Counted from the stretch's first letter, positions 21,434-34,447 are shown. The stretch is DNA of 64,000 nt from Mixophyes australis (GCA_036250195.1 JAVHZZ010000001.1:398340117-398404116); one strand, 5' to 3'. Made by a program: numbers and translations. Notes: a model not told the origin generated them from the letters alone.

Positions 21434-22060
21434 GTGTGTGAAGTTCCAGTGATACAATCTTTCAGTTCTGCTTTTGTTTCACTGATCTACTCAGTATCAT
21501 TCCACACTGCAGATTGCGTTTCTTACCTTTTTTGTCAGCTTCATATATGCTTGTTTTGTTTTTATGTATAACTTATTTTTATGTATGATTTGTTTTATTC
21601 ATGATTTTTATATACTGATTGCAGGTGCTACAGATTTTTGTGGTGCCTTTCTAATAAACTGCGGTGATGAGGATGATTTTCCATAACATAAAGCAAAAGG
21701 AATAGTGAGCATACTAGCCTGCCATGGAATTATGTTTTTGTCTATGTTCCTGCCACAATATTTTTTGATAGTGAAGATAGAGAGCTAAAATGATACAAAT
21801 GTAAGACAAGTGAGATTCCAGTAGCAAATTATTACATTTGTTGTACTCAGTATAATTAGGAAGAATAACCTAATCTTTGAGAATATATCTAAATGTATTA
21901 ATTTGTGGTTTAAAACCTCCAATTTGGATTTGCATTTTTTTTTTATTTTAAATAATTAGATTATGTATTTAATATACATATACAGTGATGACTGAATTTC
22001 ATATACTAAATAATTTAGCATTTCAATTTGCAAGTTAGTATGATATTGATTATCTCTCTC
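21434..22060. other. No clear feature; possible retroposon tail
   Basis: At 21622-21675 ggtgctacagatttttgtgg, aataaactgcggtgatgagg resembles a worn SINE/LINE tail. The rest is AT-rich. Confidence 0.35.
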
Positions 22061-22298
22061 ATGCAGGGGGGGTTTCTGGGTCTCCAGAAACCCCTCCCCT
22101 CTGCTAAAGAAGTGCCCCTGCACTATCCAGCAGCCGCGGCGCTGACAAAGAAGCGTCCGCGGCGGTACTGTATGTATACAGCACCGCCGCGGACGCTTTT
22201 AGGATAGGACAGTGCTGCCGAAACGGAGCACGCATGCGCAGCAGTTTTCGCTTTTTTCTCTTGTTATTTTGGGAAGGGGAATCCTGCGCGCGCCCCTG
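22061..22298. mobile_element. GC-rich palindromic MITE, left end worn
   Basis: Same family as 48380-48680: shared gtctccagaaacccc, gcagccgcggcgctg, aagaagcgtccgcggcgg and acagcaccgccgcggacgct, the last two forming the hairpin stem. The right end is cgcccctg, followed by tctct, which also precedes the left side (22053-22059). The cagtggcg left end is not seen, so the copy is truncated or altered there. Confidence 0.7.
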
Positions 22299-22544
22299 TC
22301 TCTGTTCATTAATTATGTGCATTTAGGGCATTTGCTTTGTTTCCTCAGGGTTTACATGGTGTCTTAATTAAATACATACAAACAAAGAGACAAAATATGA
22401 AGTGTTTGTATTGTTATATTTATTGACTTTTTATTCTTATTGAAACATTTGGATACACATGTATATTAATTACAGTAAATGTTTTCATTATAATGTAAGG
22501 TTAATCAGGATTCATTTTATATAGTGGATATGTGTAATATGGAC

Positions 22545-23080
22545 AGCACAGTATGGTGGCACAGTGGTTGTCTTACGGCAGCAGGGTTCAAGTTTAATTT
22601 TGACCAGGGTACTATCTGTGTGGAGATTGTATGTTCTCCCCATGTTTGCATGGGTATTCTCTGAGTTTTCTGGTTTCCCCTTACAGTTCAAAAATATACT
22701 GGCAATTTAATTGGCTCCCTATGAAATTGCAAACCAGCAGGTACCCCCTCAGTCAGCTTCACCCATATGATGACTGGTGAAGGTTGATTATATAAAATGA
22801 TCCAAGAAGCTATAGCTCAGTCAGAGGAACAAACACATTTCCCCTTATGAGTAGTTTTATTCCAAAATAGCAAAAGTATTAAATATCCATCCCCCTTCCT
22901 TGGGCAACCTTGATTCTGTTTTACATATTCACTATGAAATTGACCTTGGTGTGCTTATGTTTGTGTGTCTATGGTAGGGAAATTACACTGTAAGCTCCAT
23001 CGGGACCCATCTGAATGAATACATTCTCTGTATAGCTGTATATTATGTTGGCACATTATTGATACATCATAAAAATAAAA
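22545..23080 (+). mobile_element. Worn V-SINE-like element, interrupted
   Basis: Head gcacagtatggtggcacagtgg, core gtgtggagattgtatgttct and ccccatgtttgcatggg, then ggcaatttaattggctccc. After a 202-bp insertion it resumes with accttggtgtgcttatg, gtaagctccatcgggaccc and ttctctgtatagctg. More diverged than the 19.6 and 26.4 kb copies, so older. Confidence 0.75.
22730..22931. mobile_element. Unclassified 202-bp insertion with 11-bp target duplication
   Basis: Bounded by ctatgaaattg at 22719-22729 and again at 22932-22942. It contains a box-A-like tagctcagtcagagg near 22815 and, about 35 bases on, a weak box-B-like stretch ending ttattcc. The tRNA-like part is in the middle, not at an end, so a SINE identity is uncertain. 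No ORF. The duplication length fits retroposition. Confidence 0.65.
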
Positions 23081-23316
23081 TGAAAGGCTATTAAATAATA
23101 ATTAATTAATCAGATAAGTCAATCATAGTACTGGACGCATATGATGAAGATGTAAATAAAAGCCCATTTTGATGATTTGAAGATGGTGAATGACCACTGA
23201 AATCAGTGTATTTAGTATGTTACCAATAAAAAATGTGTTTTAATATAAGAAATATTTGTGATCTGATGCATCAATAACAGCGTGAGTCTAGTACCATACA
23301 GCATAGTATGGCACAG
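23081..23316. other. No recognised feature
   Basis: AT-rich, no repeats of note. Confidence 0.45.
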
Positions 23317-23324
23317 GTTATACT

Positions 23325-23609
23325 CAGGGCCATCTTAACAACATTATGGGCCCCCGGGCAAAGCAGTGCACCGGGGCCCCTAGATATAGATATAGATATA
23401 GATATATAGATGTATACAGATACAGATATAGATATATATAGAGATAGAGATAAATAGATGTACTTGCTCAGTGACCCGTGTAGGTTTTTTTGCAGGTTTT
23501 TTCTTTTGCAGGATTATTTATTCTCATTAAGAGTCGTGCCTATGGGGCCCCCTTGCCCGTGGGGCCCCTGGGCAGCTGCCCATTGTGCCCAATGGAAAAT
23601 ATGGCCCTG
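23325..23609. mobile_element. hAT-type MITE, relative of the innermost nested copy
   Basis: Starts cagggccatcttaacaac and ends with caatggaaaatatggccctg. Perfect 8-bp target duplication gttatact at 23317-23324 and 23610-23617. The order is opposite to 6316-6786. A (gata/gatata)n microsatellite fills 23382-23460, where the 6.3-kb copy has (ta)n and a large hairpin, so internal parts differ while ends agree. Confidence 0.88.
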
Positions 23610-23617
23610 GTTATACT

Positions 23618-25744
23618 GTCCTTATTGTCCAACAGTTTTACCCACATGATACCTTCCCACCCCCCAAAAGGTCCCAGCTCCCTCTGCACGCGTTCACTCC
23701 AATAAACAGCCTCTGTTTCACGCTTAATTGGGAATGAAACTAATGAGATATTTATGACCCTTTGGTAGTTTTTTCCCACATACTTAACACACTAGACCCC
23801 ACTTAAAATAAGCTTGGATCGCCCCTCCTTTTAAACTTTATTTCTAATACGACCACTTTCCTCTGATATAGTGAAAGAAATAAGGGAACACCACTTCTCT
23901 GGATCTTATCTCCTCTTATAAACAGTCCATTATTATGTAAAAGTCTAACACACTGTTTTGTTTTTTACTTTTCAAATAAAAAACAGCTGTTTGGCTCCAG
24001 GCAGCATAATTATTAGCATAAGGTGGGACGTAGAAATGATAGTCAATGACATTCTAACCTGAGTCTGGGCCACTGATCACAGACACACAGACACACACGC
24101 ACGTGTGCACGCATACACACATATATAATGTATACAGAAATATTTAATACATATATCTTGGTGTAATTTATGTTACTTTTTATTAGTCTTTTTTAACCAC
24201 TCAGCTACGAACACACTTTATCTCTGTTTATATTTGTTATATGTGCATCACAATGATGTATTATTTTAAAGTCTTACATTAATCAAAAACAAAAGATGTT
24301 CCAAGTCAAAAATGTACAACAGTTTATAAACATTGAGACACATAAAACCCCTCTATGTTTTCAATTACAATATTATTACTTAAAATGATTTTTATGTTTA
24401 CATTTATAGAAAACATATTTAAAGTTAATCACTAATTCAGAATTGTTTTTTCTGTTGTACCTCATTAAATTAAGGTAACTGAAGCCACATGAGCTTTAGA
24501 TACCTTACAGGTTTGAATCGTTGTCATTTCCTTTCTTCTACATCATAGGGTGGCTGAAGTACGCAATGCCCTGGGGCTCTGTGATCCCCAAAAAGGTAGC
24601 ACTTGTTAGTCTGGAAATACATATAGAACTGCTGAGATTGAGACACGTAAATCAACTGAGAGACCCATGTAAATCAACCTTTTGTGCCTCTAACTCTTTG
24701 GAATATGTGGCAGTAAATCTGTCACATGGAACAGAGCACCATTCAGTATTTTTCCTTGGACTGGGAACAATGTATAAAAAGTAGGTTAAGGTTAATGAGA
24801 CCTAAGACTGCATATAGTTCTATACCTGGAGCTTTAACCCTCACAGTTCTTCTGTCCTCATATAGACAGTAACATTCCTAACAGTGATAGGTACTCCAGC
24901 TGCTGCTAAGCTACCTCCCCCATGATGCTCACAGGTGAATGACAAGACCTGATGGTGACCTTTTGAGTAGCTGCTAGCATTTTGCTAGATTTCAGTCAAT
25001 TGCCTATTGTGAATTGTCTCAGTGCCACATGAACCACCTTTTGCTCTCATTAGCTGAAATATATATTCAACAAACAGATTCCACCCACTTTCGTATAACA
25101 TGTTTGAAAAATGGCATTTTTACCCAGAACAGCATTTAAGACAAACTTATCTTCATTTATCAACAGAGAAGTATCAACTGATGTAAGCTTAATAATTAGA
25201 GGACGCCTGCTGTGTAACTAGTGCAGCTACAGAATGTTGTAAGTAAAAGCTGTGGCGAGTTGGCGAGACGGGTCCAGTGGTAGACTTTCTTTGTTTCTGT
25301 TTAAATGGATTCAATTTCTTGTATATGATTTCTTGTATCAATTACAGTTTTACAATTTTGACATATTTCTACTCATTTTTGACAACTTGTTTAATTTACT
25401 GCATAAGGCTACACACATGTGAAATGTTAGCATTCTCAAAGTTTGAAGAAGACATGAAAGCACAAACACACTTTACAATGTAAAACTTATATTGAAATAC
25501 TTGAAGCTTTACACAATTTGATTTGCAATAAACGCTTCCGTCTCAGCATAAAGAATAGAGCATGTGAAACGTATAACAATAGATAGTATAATTTTCTCCT
25601 TGCCATCACCATACACAAGGAAATAAATTGATTGATAGTTCATTTTCTAACTCTAGGTAGAGCACTATTTATTTTTCCATTGATGGTTATATTTCAAGAA
25701 CAAAATTTCCTGCAAGAGGAACAAGGAAAGTTTGTGTCCTACTA
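23618..25744. other. No recognised feature
   Basis: AT-rich; imperfect ca-rich tract at about 24080-24120. ORFs at 24521-24784 and 25277-25483 have no recognisable content. Confidence 0.5.
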
Positions 25745-25752
25745 TAAGCCAC

Positions 25753-25918
25753 CAGGGCCGTAACTAGGGCTGTGCGACAGGGGCGACCGCCCAGGGCGCA
25801 ACGCTGAAGGGGGGCGCAATTTAGGAATATTTTAGGTTAATTTGGTTAAAATTGAGGGCTAGGGGGGCGGCATTTGTCTTTCTCGCCCAGGGCACTAGAA
25901 TTCTAAGTTACGGCTCTG
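25753..25918. mobile_element. 166-bp hAT-type MITE
   Basis: Ends cagggccgtaacta and, reversed, cagagccgtaacttaga. Perfect 8-bp target duplication taagccac at 25745-25752 and 25919-25926. Inner text gcgacaggggcgaccgccca and aggctaggggggcgg-like blocks recur, reversed, in the copy at 63048-63212. No gene. Confidence 0.92.
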
Positions 25919-25926
25919 TAAGCCAC

Positions 25927-26397
25927 CAAATGGAATCTATTGTACTTGTATACGTGGCATGAAATAGTAGACTTACGTGTTTCCTAAGTTTCCTTATTAA
26001 TAATAATGAATGAATTTGAAAAAGATTGACCTGTAGTAAAATGAGGAACATTTAATGAAGAATACATTTGGTAATCATGTCCATTGTATAGCGTGATTGT
26101 ACAAAGATGATTAACACCAAGCTAATTAAACATTTCCACCTTGTGTGATATTATTGAATAATATCATTATTCTATCATCTGTGCCTCAATTAATAAATTG
26201 TTGTGTGAAATAAATAGAGTATCTTAGATATTATTTAAGTCTGCCCCTAATGATAGTCTTTTACCTTTCATGTATGTTATTGTACACATGGACAATACAT
26301 ATAATCATGGTATCAATACTGCAAATGGATCAACATTTATGAGAATAAACTTATACTGTACTTTGCTTTTACCTGTTTTTATGTCTTATGTGTTGTT
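25927..26397. other. No recognised feature
   Basis: AT-rich, no coding or repeat signal identified. Confidence 0.45.
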
Positions 26398-26716
26398 ATG
26401 ACAGCAGGGTGGCCTCACAGCACTGGGGTCATGAGTTCAATTCCCGACCATGGCCTTATCTGTGTGGAGTTTGTATGTTCTCCCCGTGTTTGCGTGGGTT
26501 TCCTCCGGGTGCTCCGGTTTCCTCCCACAATCCAAAAATATATTAGTAGGTTAATTGGCTGCTATCAAATTGACCCTAGTCTCTCTCAGTCTGTCTGTGT
26601 TTATGTATGTTAAGGAAATTAGACTGTAAGCTCCAATGGGGCAGGGACTGATGTGAATGAGTTCTCTGTACAGCGCTGCGGAATTAGTGGTGCTATATGA
26701 GTAGCTGATGATGATT
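26398..26716 (+). mobile_element. V-SINE-like element with 20-bp head deletion
   Basis: Near-identical to 19606-19960 from the head to the tail (cagcactggggtcatgagtt, gtgcgtggg core, cagcgctgcggaattagtgg, tgatgatgat end). The stretch from agtgg to ttctgcct in the head is missing, joining ggtggcct directly to cacagc. This removes the box-A-like half of the Pol III promoter, so this copy should not be transcribable by itself. Confidence 0.85.
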
Positions 26717-29199
26717 TCAATATACTGTATAGAAGCCTGATTATCAGACACTGATCCGGATTCCGGAATGCCTTACATGGACTGATCCTAACTTTTAGTA
26801 TACTGTCAGGTGGGCAAAATGTGTATACACACCATCTTCTCATTTGGATTGCCTTTGTTTTACAGCTTGAACTAGGAGATTTAGGTCTCATTCACCGTTC
26901 CTTTTACCACACTGCAGACCAAAAAAAAAAAGAATGATAAAAGAAAGCAGACAATGCTTAATAATCATTAAGGATAATGATGGCACACTGAGAAGAGAAT
27001 ACAATTCAACATCCCTGGTGAGGAGGGAGTGTGGGACCCCTCTGCCAGCTCTATTGCACAGTGACAGCCAGATTCAATTCAATGTCCGTCTGAGTATTGA
27101 CCTCACTAGACACTTTTACTCCTCCCAATCTAGGCTCTTGTAGCTCAGCTCTTCATTCCTTAGCTGATGAAACATTGTAATTCCACATATATCATACTAA
27201 ATTGTATATAGACCAGTGCTGAACTATCAGTAGTCTATACTAGATTCCTGCTATACAACGTACCTTGAAAAGAGAGCCTATGTGTGCCAAAAACAATTTT
27301 ACTGTTTTCTTCTACCAATCGCATAGCTTGCTGCTTACATTGTGATGATGTACGTTTATTCTGGGAAATTCATAATTTTGCTTTGGGAACACCAAAAAGA
27401 CTGAAATCCAACAAACTCTGAGCTGTGACACATCTCTATGATAAAAACAAAATGCAAATAATAATTAACTGCAAAAGTGTTACTTGCAGGTTACTTCTTT
27501 CAAGATAGAATGCTGTGCATGGGAAAATATGTCCCCTAAGTTCCCCTAGAAACCTAACTGCTTACAAATAAAAGGGCAAAATAATGGCTAAGTGCATTTT
27601 TTTCTGTTTTTCCCTGTAATATCCAAATAAAGTAAACAAATGTACCCCAATATGTTACCAAACAGAAGTACAATTTGTCACAAGAAATAAAAAAAAGTTA
27701 TTGATGATGATGATGATGATGATAATTTCCAGCATAAGTGGCTAATATAGAAAATGTGAAGCCTGTTTTGGTCCTATGAGCTGAAACTATATTCGTACAG
27801 AATGGGTTAAAAGACAAGTCAGAAGCAAAACCTGGGAAACAACAAATGTACAAGCAACAAACATCTGACAGATCAATCACTAGCTCATGCACACATGCAC
27901 ATTTTTTTGTTCTTTGAAGAATGGCACTGGTAAACTTACAGTGCACTTTCCTGAAAGCTGTTTTTACCTCACACTAATGCATGCACGGCTATCAGTCTCA
28001 GTAAGAATGCCAGGGGTTATTCCATTTACCAAAGCAGATAATGAAATAAAAATACAAACACATTTACAAAGGCAACAGGAAACTTGCACATTAACATACA
28101 AAATAAGATATTTTCACCACTGGCCTTCCAAGTGAGAAATCTCACTAGCTGTCAATCACACCCAAGGCATCAATTTCTTATCTATCAAGTTGTCACTTGA
28201 AATAGTCCACTTATCCAGCTCAAAAAGCTACAAATGTCATCATTGAACAGCCAATGATGGGTTGGAATTTCATCAGTTACTCATGCTAGGCAAAGGATGC
28301 TAATACCACCACAATCACACATCCCTATAAAGTGTTATTTTTTGGTAAAATATAAAAAGAGCAGGTTATAAATGCATTTACATATTAACATTGAAAAAAC
28401 TGTAATGAATCTGCAAAATAAACTAGTTCAACTGTTGCAAACAAAATCCATTTACCAGCTCAAAGCTAATCTGTGCAGTGACTAAGCTTCAATCTTTGAG
28501 GTCCACTGAATTTTGTTAAGGGCAGGCAGGGGTAAAAAAAACTACAATTCCATCTGTTGTTTTGCCTTTATTGTATTGACTTTAGTCTTATCTGATGGCA
28601 ATAAATTCCCAGGGTAGGAGAACACCAGCTCAGACAGTGACCTCTGTTTGAAAAACCAGACAAAAGAGCATTTACTGTAGACATCCACAACTGTTCTCTG
28701 TATTCTCAATTGACCCATATGTGCATTTATTATAAAAACCCTGACCCTGCAATTAGGAGATTTTTGTTTGAGGGAATCTCAGAAAAGGCTGCAACAGACC
28801 AGTGGAGCAATAAATTGTTGTTGTTTTAACACACTGAAGAAAAAAAATAAGTCAAGAATTAAGTAAAAATGTTATCAACCTATAGTTGATAAGTAAAGCA
28901 GAAACTATTACTACACAAATTAAGGATCAATTTGAGTTATTTTAGCAAAATGCAAAATATGTTATTTTTTTGTGTGATTATTATTTTTCTTTGTTATGTA
29001 CATTTGCAGCTTTTCTTCAACATTTCCAAACATACCCATTTATTACTCTACATTGATACCATTTTATATTGTATCTTTTTTCCTAGTTTGGTAAATGTCA
29101 GGTTTTAAGGAGGTGACATTTTTTTTTAATACTTATTCTGTATGAATGAGAAGCCAGAACGAGGATATTCTGGTTGACTGGCTGGTTGGCTTATATACT
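26717..29199. other. No recognised gene; one microsatellite
   Basis: AT-rich DNA with a (gat)n run at 27695-27722. ORFs on both strands are short and contain no recognisable motif. Confidence 0.5.
27695..27722. repeat. (GAT)n microsatellite
   Basis: About eight gat units after an a-rich stretch; no SINE body is attached. Confidence 0.85.
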
Positions 29200-29510
29200 T
29201 CATAGTTGGCTACTCTCCGGGATGTCCGGGAAACTCCCGAATTTCTGGGAGTCCTCCCAGACCTCAGGAGAGCGAGGGAACCTCCTGGTTTCTAATCTCC
29301 ACCTACAGTAAAGTGGCATGGGGGCGGGGCTTAAGTCACGAATCATGCATCACCGTGGCCCCGCCTCCTGCTGTAATTGGCTGTAAACAGTGATTGATGG
29401 TTGGGGGGGGGGGGGAAATGATGTGCCCGTCAGGTTTCGCCCCCAAAACGCCCACCTCCCGCTGATCTCTCGGAGGAGTCCTTGCCAATGTAGGCAAGTG
29501 TGATATACTT
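29200..29510. repeat. MITE-like repeat with inverted ends
   Basis: The left side is catagttggctactctccggg and the right side, reversed, cacttgcctacattggcaag plus gactcctccgagag, so the ends are partly complementary. The inside has ggcggggctt-type and gccccgcctcc-type GC-rich text and a g-run at 29403-29415. Relatives at 4684 and 16784. Confidence 0.5.
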
Positions 29511-31875
29511 GTGCAGTGATACTCCAGACTATACAACAGGCAGGGGAGTGCTGGCAAATTTTAGCCCGGGAAGCAAAACTGGACTCAGCAGCCTATTAGG
29601 AATATTTTTTTAAAAATTGCAGGTGGCCCAGTCCAATATATCCCACTATGGGACCGGCCAGAGGGGCACATGCCCCCCGCCCCCAATCATCCTGCCCCTG
29701 ACACCAATTTAGTTTCATGGGAGGGACAAGGTGTACATTTTGTATATTTCAAGGCATTCCTGTTTTTGTCGGTAAGCACATGGTGTTTTACCTGTGAATA
29801 TTGACCTTTGATTTACACAACAATATCAGTGGTGGATATCAGCAAATTTCTGATAATTCCAACTAAATCATATGTTGCATTTAGATATAAAAAATATGCA
29901 ATTTGGACCAATGTATAAAAAATGAAAGCTAGAAACAAGAACATTTAAATGAAGTGAGTCAGGTGTGATAGCAGGCCTGGTGTAATGGTAACATTTTACC
30001 TTTTGTACTGTGAAATCGACCTTATAAATAGAAAAGTTCACACATATCAGATGTACAGGCAAAGCGTAAGCTGCACCTGCATATATAGAATTTGCCCTGT
30101 AAGACTTGCTCTTTGTGCATGACCCCCATAATCTAAATACTCCACTTTGTTGACATATTGCCCCAATGTTAATATGTAACCAAACAATTATATTATTTAG
30201 CAAAGTCATACCTGTCATAAAAATAATAATAGTATTAATAATAAGAGTAAGAAGTCATACAAAACTTTCTAGGTCAACTCTCCAGGAATTGTGTCCATCT
30301 AGGCTTATCTACAATAAAAAAACAACTGAAAGGAATTGATCTTTCAGATTACTATCTTCTTTGTAAAGTCATCCTTTAAATGCAGGATCTCTTATCAACA
30401 ATGATAAATAACTGTTATAATCCAGGCCTGAAGAGGTGGCAGATTAAATCCTAGATCTCCATTATCCACCCACCACTAGTTCAGCTGGCTGTTAGAATGT
30501 CAGTCTAGTGTGGACTTCAATCAAGCATTGTGTAGATCTTTTAAAAAGCATTCGATGATCAGTACAAAAAGCCTTGGTTCTGCATCCTTGCACTTAGATG
30601 GCCTGGCCAGCGCACATCAAGGTGTACATCTATTCTCAGGCAATGCCAAAGCAAATTAGAATTGTGGCTAGGCTTTCATTTGCCCTGTGAAAATCTGTAA
30701 ATACCATATGAAACGCTCAATCTCCTCCCCTCTCAACTTGTGTAGTGGAAATGACCGTGCACCACTCCGCACAGCAAGGAACGCCACTAAAAATGTAAAA
30801 ATATAAAACAATAAAGTACAAAAAGGCGCATCAGGCAAACATTGAACCAAAATAATCTCAGTTCTCGATACCCTAGATAAGTATATATGAAGTCAATCAT
30901 AAAATATATATTCTCTTTCTTTTTTCTCTTTATCTTCTTTTTAATTTTCCATCGAGAAAGTATAATAGTCCTCCTCTAGGACAAAAATGTTCTCTTGATG
31001 CTCTACAATGTTTCATCCAACAGATGATAACTCCAAACGGTATACACAATGTTAAATGTGGAAGGAAAGAAAACAAAAACCGGGTGAATGATCGTTCAAT
31101 CACCCATCGTATGCACCCAGAAATAGCACTATCAATGTGTGTTAATATTTGTAAGCAATATTCAACTAATATTAATTTCCTTTAACAAATAACTGATGGT
31201 AAGATACAAAGGAGGGTTCAAGCACACCATATTTCAACTACAAAACCACATAAACCATTACGAGGAATGCTAAAGTGGCTTGAAGTATAGGATTTGCTCC
31301 TGTTCCCGGACCAACATCCTGATCATGTTATTTGGTCAAGGCCAGTGCTAGAGATATGTAGGCCTTCTCTGTTCCTCAAATAAAAATGCCTTCTTGCAAT
31401 AGTGTTTTAAAACATCATAATCATTTATTGCATCAGGCATTGACAAATAGATATACTACAATCATTTTAGAGGTTTTCCATTCATGTGATATAAATAAAA
31501 TTAAATGGGATGTAGTTAAAAAGTCGACAGTGAAAATGTTTACACCAAACTGTCTACTGTCATAAGATCGACAGTCATAAGGTCAACACAGTTAAAAAGT
31601 TGACAGAATGTCTATATGTTCTTAATGTATTTATAGTTAAAAGGTTGACATTTAAACTGTAGATAAGGTTGTTAAATAGTGAGCCAAAATGTATTTTGAC
31701 ATAAATCACTATACTTAAAAGGGCAATATATGTAAATGTAATAAAAATCTTCCAAAAACAAAGGAATTGTAGACAACAAAATGGAGTGGCACCCCCCCCT
31801 AATCAGCTTAACCAACCCTAATGCCGCAAGTCGAGGCTGGTATTAAAAAAATCGGGGAGACCTTAAGCCCCTCCC
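29511..31875. other. Mostly no recognised feature
   Basis: 29540-29712 is a GC-richer patch (gggaccggccagaggggcac) that may be a worn repeat. 31500-31680 repeats words like agttaaaaagt-gaca and gtcataag-tcgaca in a loose pattern. No gene seen. Confidence 0.4.
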
Positions 31876-32067
31876 CCCGATTATACTACTACCAACACTA
31901 GGCTTTGCCAGCCTGTGCTGGTGGCACTATAGAAGGGAAAGCCACGGTGTGGGTTCCCCCTGCCATAATGCCAAACCAGTCCCAGGCAGCTGGTCAGCAG
32001 GGGCTCTTGCCACACCAATGATCGGTGGGCTGGCAAAGCCTAGTGCTGGTAGCAGTAAAATCGGGAG
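31876..32067. repeat. Inverted repeat, 37-bp arms
   Basis: Left arm (31876-31914) ccgattatactactaccaac, then actaggctttgccagcc; right arm (32029-32067) is its complement with few changes. Probably the core of a MITE whose ends I could not place (c-rich text near 31792 may be one). Confidence 0.65.
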
Positions 32068-33169
32068 AACCACATGCTCTTTGTCCCTCTGTATGTTTGT
32101 TTCACTTTCTTCCATTTTTATTTTTTTTACACGTGATGGATGGAGAAGATCACGTGACACATATACTTATATGACACCCTCATTGTCCAGGTAAGCCCTG
32201 CCACTACTGAGCCTCTCAGATTAACATTTGTAAAAGCATGTACACAAAGGGTGTTCAATGATTGCAAGTAAGGGGTCACATATCTACACCATTTTAACAT
32301 CAGTGATGTGAGGTTTTAATTGTATTGTCAGGAGTCTTTATTTTTTTCTGAGGGGTAAGAATTAGATTTATTTTTACTCACTACGAATACAGTTACTGAT
32401 TTGATCTATGAACCATAAAGTAATTTAAAATATGGTATATGGGAAAAATACTAAACTTAAACTAAAATTTGGCAAATTTTCTCACTCATCTCTGTCTCCT
32501 GTGATAAAGTATTTTAGATAATATTGAATTATTAAACAAATTGTTAAAAATCATATTGATTTTGCTCAAGATTTAAGGAACCAAAATGTCAAATCACTGC
32601 TTGTACCACAAACGTTTTCTTCTTATAGAACACAGGTCATTAAGATTCTTAAATGTCAGTGATGCTGAAGGGGTTATCAGTATTACACTCTTACCTTATC
32701 ACGTTTATCAAGTAGAATAAATAAGAATACCAAGTAAGTTAAATAAGAAAATATTCTGTATTTAAAGAAAAGTAGCTAACTGTACAAAGAAAGCACTTAC
32801 AGGAAATTGTATATCTTAAATTTAGTGCTGGCACTGCTCAATGATATCAGGGAATTGACCTGCTACTGAAAATGGCAATGAAAATCTAATTGAATTTAAT
32901 TGGATCATTATTGGACACAAATGAGGTCTGTAAAAGACCATAGCAGACTGCTATCAGCCTGCTGTGTGGTTAACTTTCAATTACACTAACAGGTCCCTCC
33001 ATATTACACAGTACATACATTTTTTTTTATTAAAATGCTTAACAGCTGATATCTTTACTTCCTTTAACATCTTAACCTTATTTTAACCATTCTTGAATAA
33101 ATGACACAACACCTTAGTGTGGCAAAATTAACAGAGTTAATTTTGAAGGTATGGTGGTGGAGAAACAAA
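32068..33169. other. No recognised feature
   Basis: AT-rich, no coding signal. Confidence 0.5.
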
Positions 33170-33599
33170 GCAGTCAGTTTGACATCCGCCAGGATGCCCC
33201 AGCAGTAACCATGGGACACCCGCACACACCCAGGGCGCACATATCTACCTTATATGGGGCATTGGCATCGGGCACTACAGAACCCGCAACCCTTCTGGGC
33301 TAATGGAATGCAACCACAAACCGACCTGCATGGGCGGAACTTGGACCAAGACTATAGCTGACTCCATCGAAGAGCGGCGGGTAAAGGGTGCCTGATACCG
33401 CAATGTGCGCCCTAACCACTGGCCATCGACTGCACTGCGTTTTCAGGCCACACTCGGAACCCAGAGGACCCGAGGCTCGCCACCAACATACCCTATTGTC
33501 CTACCCTATCAATGCTAAACTCCTGTAAATATTCCCTATAAACCAAACCATGTCCTCATCGATCTTATGAACACCACCCCGCCTATAGTGAAGGGGGTT

Positions 33600-33800
33600 C
33601 TAAAATCTAATGAGCGGATGCTCAAACTGCAAGCCTTTTAGAGACGAGTGAACGGGACTACCACAGAAATACCTTTCTTCCTGCCTTTGACCTATCCAAT
33701 TAACCACTACCAACCACAAAATGAAGATGTGATCCATGCTGCCAAATGCAGCGCAGCGGAATGAACCTATGAGTGACCTAGCACCCAAATATGTCACAGG
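33600..33800 (-). pseudogene. SGNH-hydrolase-like fragment of DIRS element
   Basis: In one frame near 33795 the minus strand reads HIWVLGHS, followed by a stop and then degraded text. GHS in the setting IWxxGHSF is the start of the hydrolase-like ORF carried by some vertebrate YR retrotransposons, and the better preserved VWLVGHSFILWA at 63851 in the second element supports this. The role of this domain in the element is not established. Too decayed for more. Confidence 0.45.
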
Positions 33801-34109
33801 GTCCAGAGGTCTGTAAAGGCATGCATACTCCGCACCCACAGCAGCACATCCTACCAGAGGTGCACATGCACACAAAAGCTAAAGAGGGAAGCAAAGAGTG
33901 GAGCAGAAACACAAGTGAAGGTAAACCCATAAAACCTTGTGGTGCCAAGTGCCAATCAGGCCCATTTTTTTGAGGAAAAAATGGACAAATCCCTTTGCGG
34001 CCTGCCTCCAAAGGCAACAAGCAGCTGAAACCCTGTGTCACCACAGCAGAGAATAAGCGAGGAGAAAAGGCAAGGAAGAAAAGAAGGCTGTACATAACAC
34101 TTATACACA

Positions 34110-34447
34110 TTAGATTTCCACCTCCAAGCTCTTGACATAGCAGGCCCAGCCGCACCAGCAACCGTTGCAGATGTGGCAGTCCTGATTCAGAAGGAATGGA
34201 TACTGGAATGAACTATCCAGGCCTAGCGCGACCAAAATATGCTTGCATACCACCAAAACTGATATTTGGAGGAGAGAACCATCAAAGGCCCCCAGCCATG
34301 GGACCCCGGAGTCAAGCCGCAGGCAAACAAACTCCCTCATTGTTGCCATCAACAAACAGCGAAACCGTACTTTGGGAACATAGTAAACCAGAACCCTCTA
34401 CCAAGCTGGCCGGATTTGGATCACCTCCCTCGACAGCATAGAGGAGG
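34110..34447 (-). pseudogene. DIRS tyrosine recombinase, C-terminal part
   Basis: Continues beyond the LINE: FVCLRLDSGVPWLGAFDGS, HILVALGLDSS, then HSFIRTAT-like text with a stop where the catalytic HxxR Arg region is, then SRAWRWKSNVYKCYVQP, matching the GRWKS...YxxYV end with the catalytic Tyr. So the His, Trp and Tyr regions are visible although the frame is broken. Confidence 0.7.

Noticed and set aside
22810..22870. tRNA gene from the box-A-like tagctcagtcagagg
   Set aside because: Box B is poor and no acceptor stem can be seen.
31500..31690. Tandem array with gtcgaca-type words
   Set aside because: Words recur irregularly with no stable period; left undefined.
33778..34161. 127-codon minus-strand ORF as a separate gene
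   Set aside because: It lies between recombinase and hydrolase-like pieces of a decayed DIRS element and has no recognisable motif.
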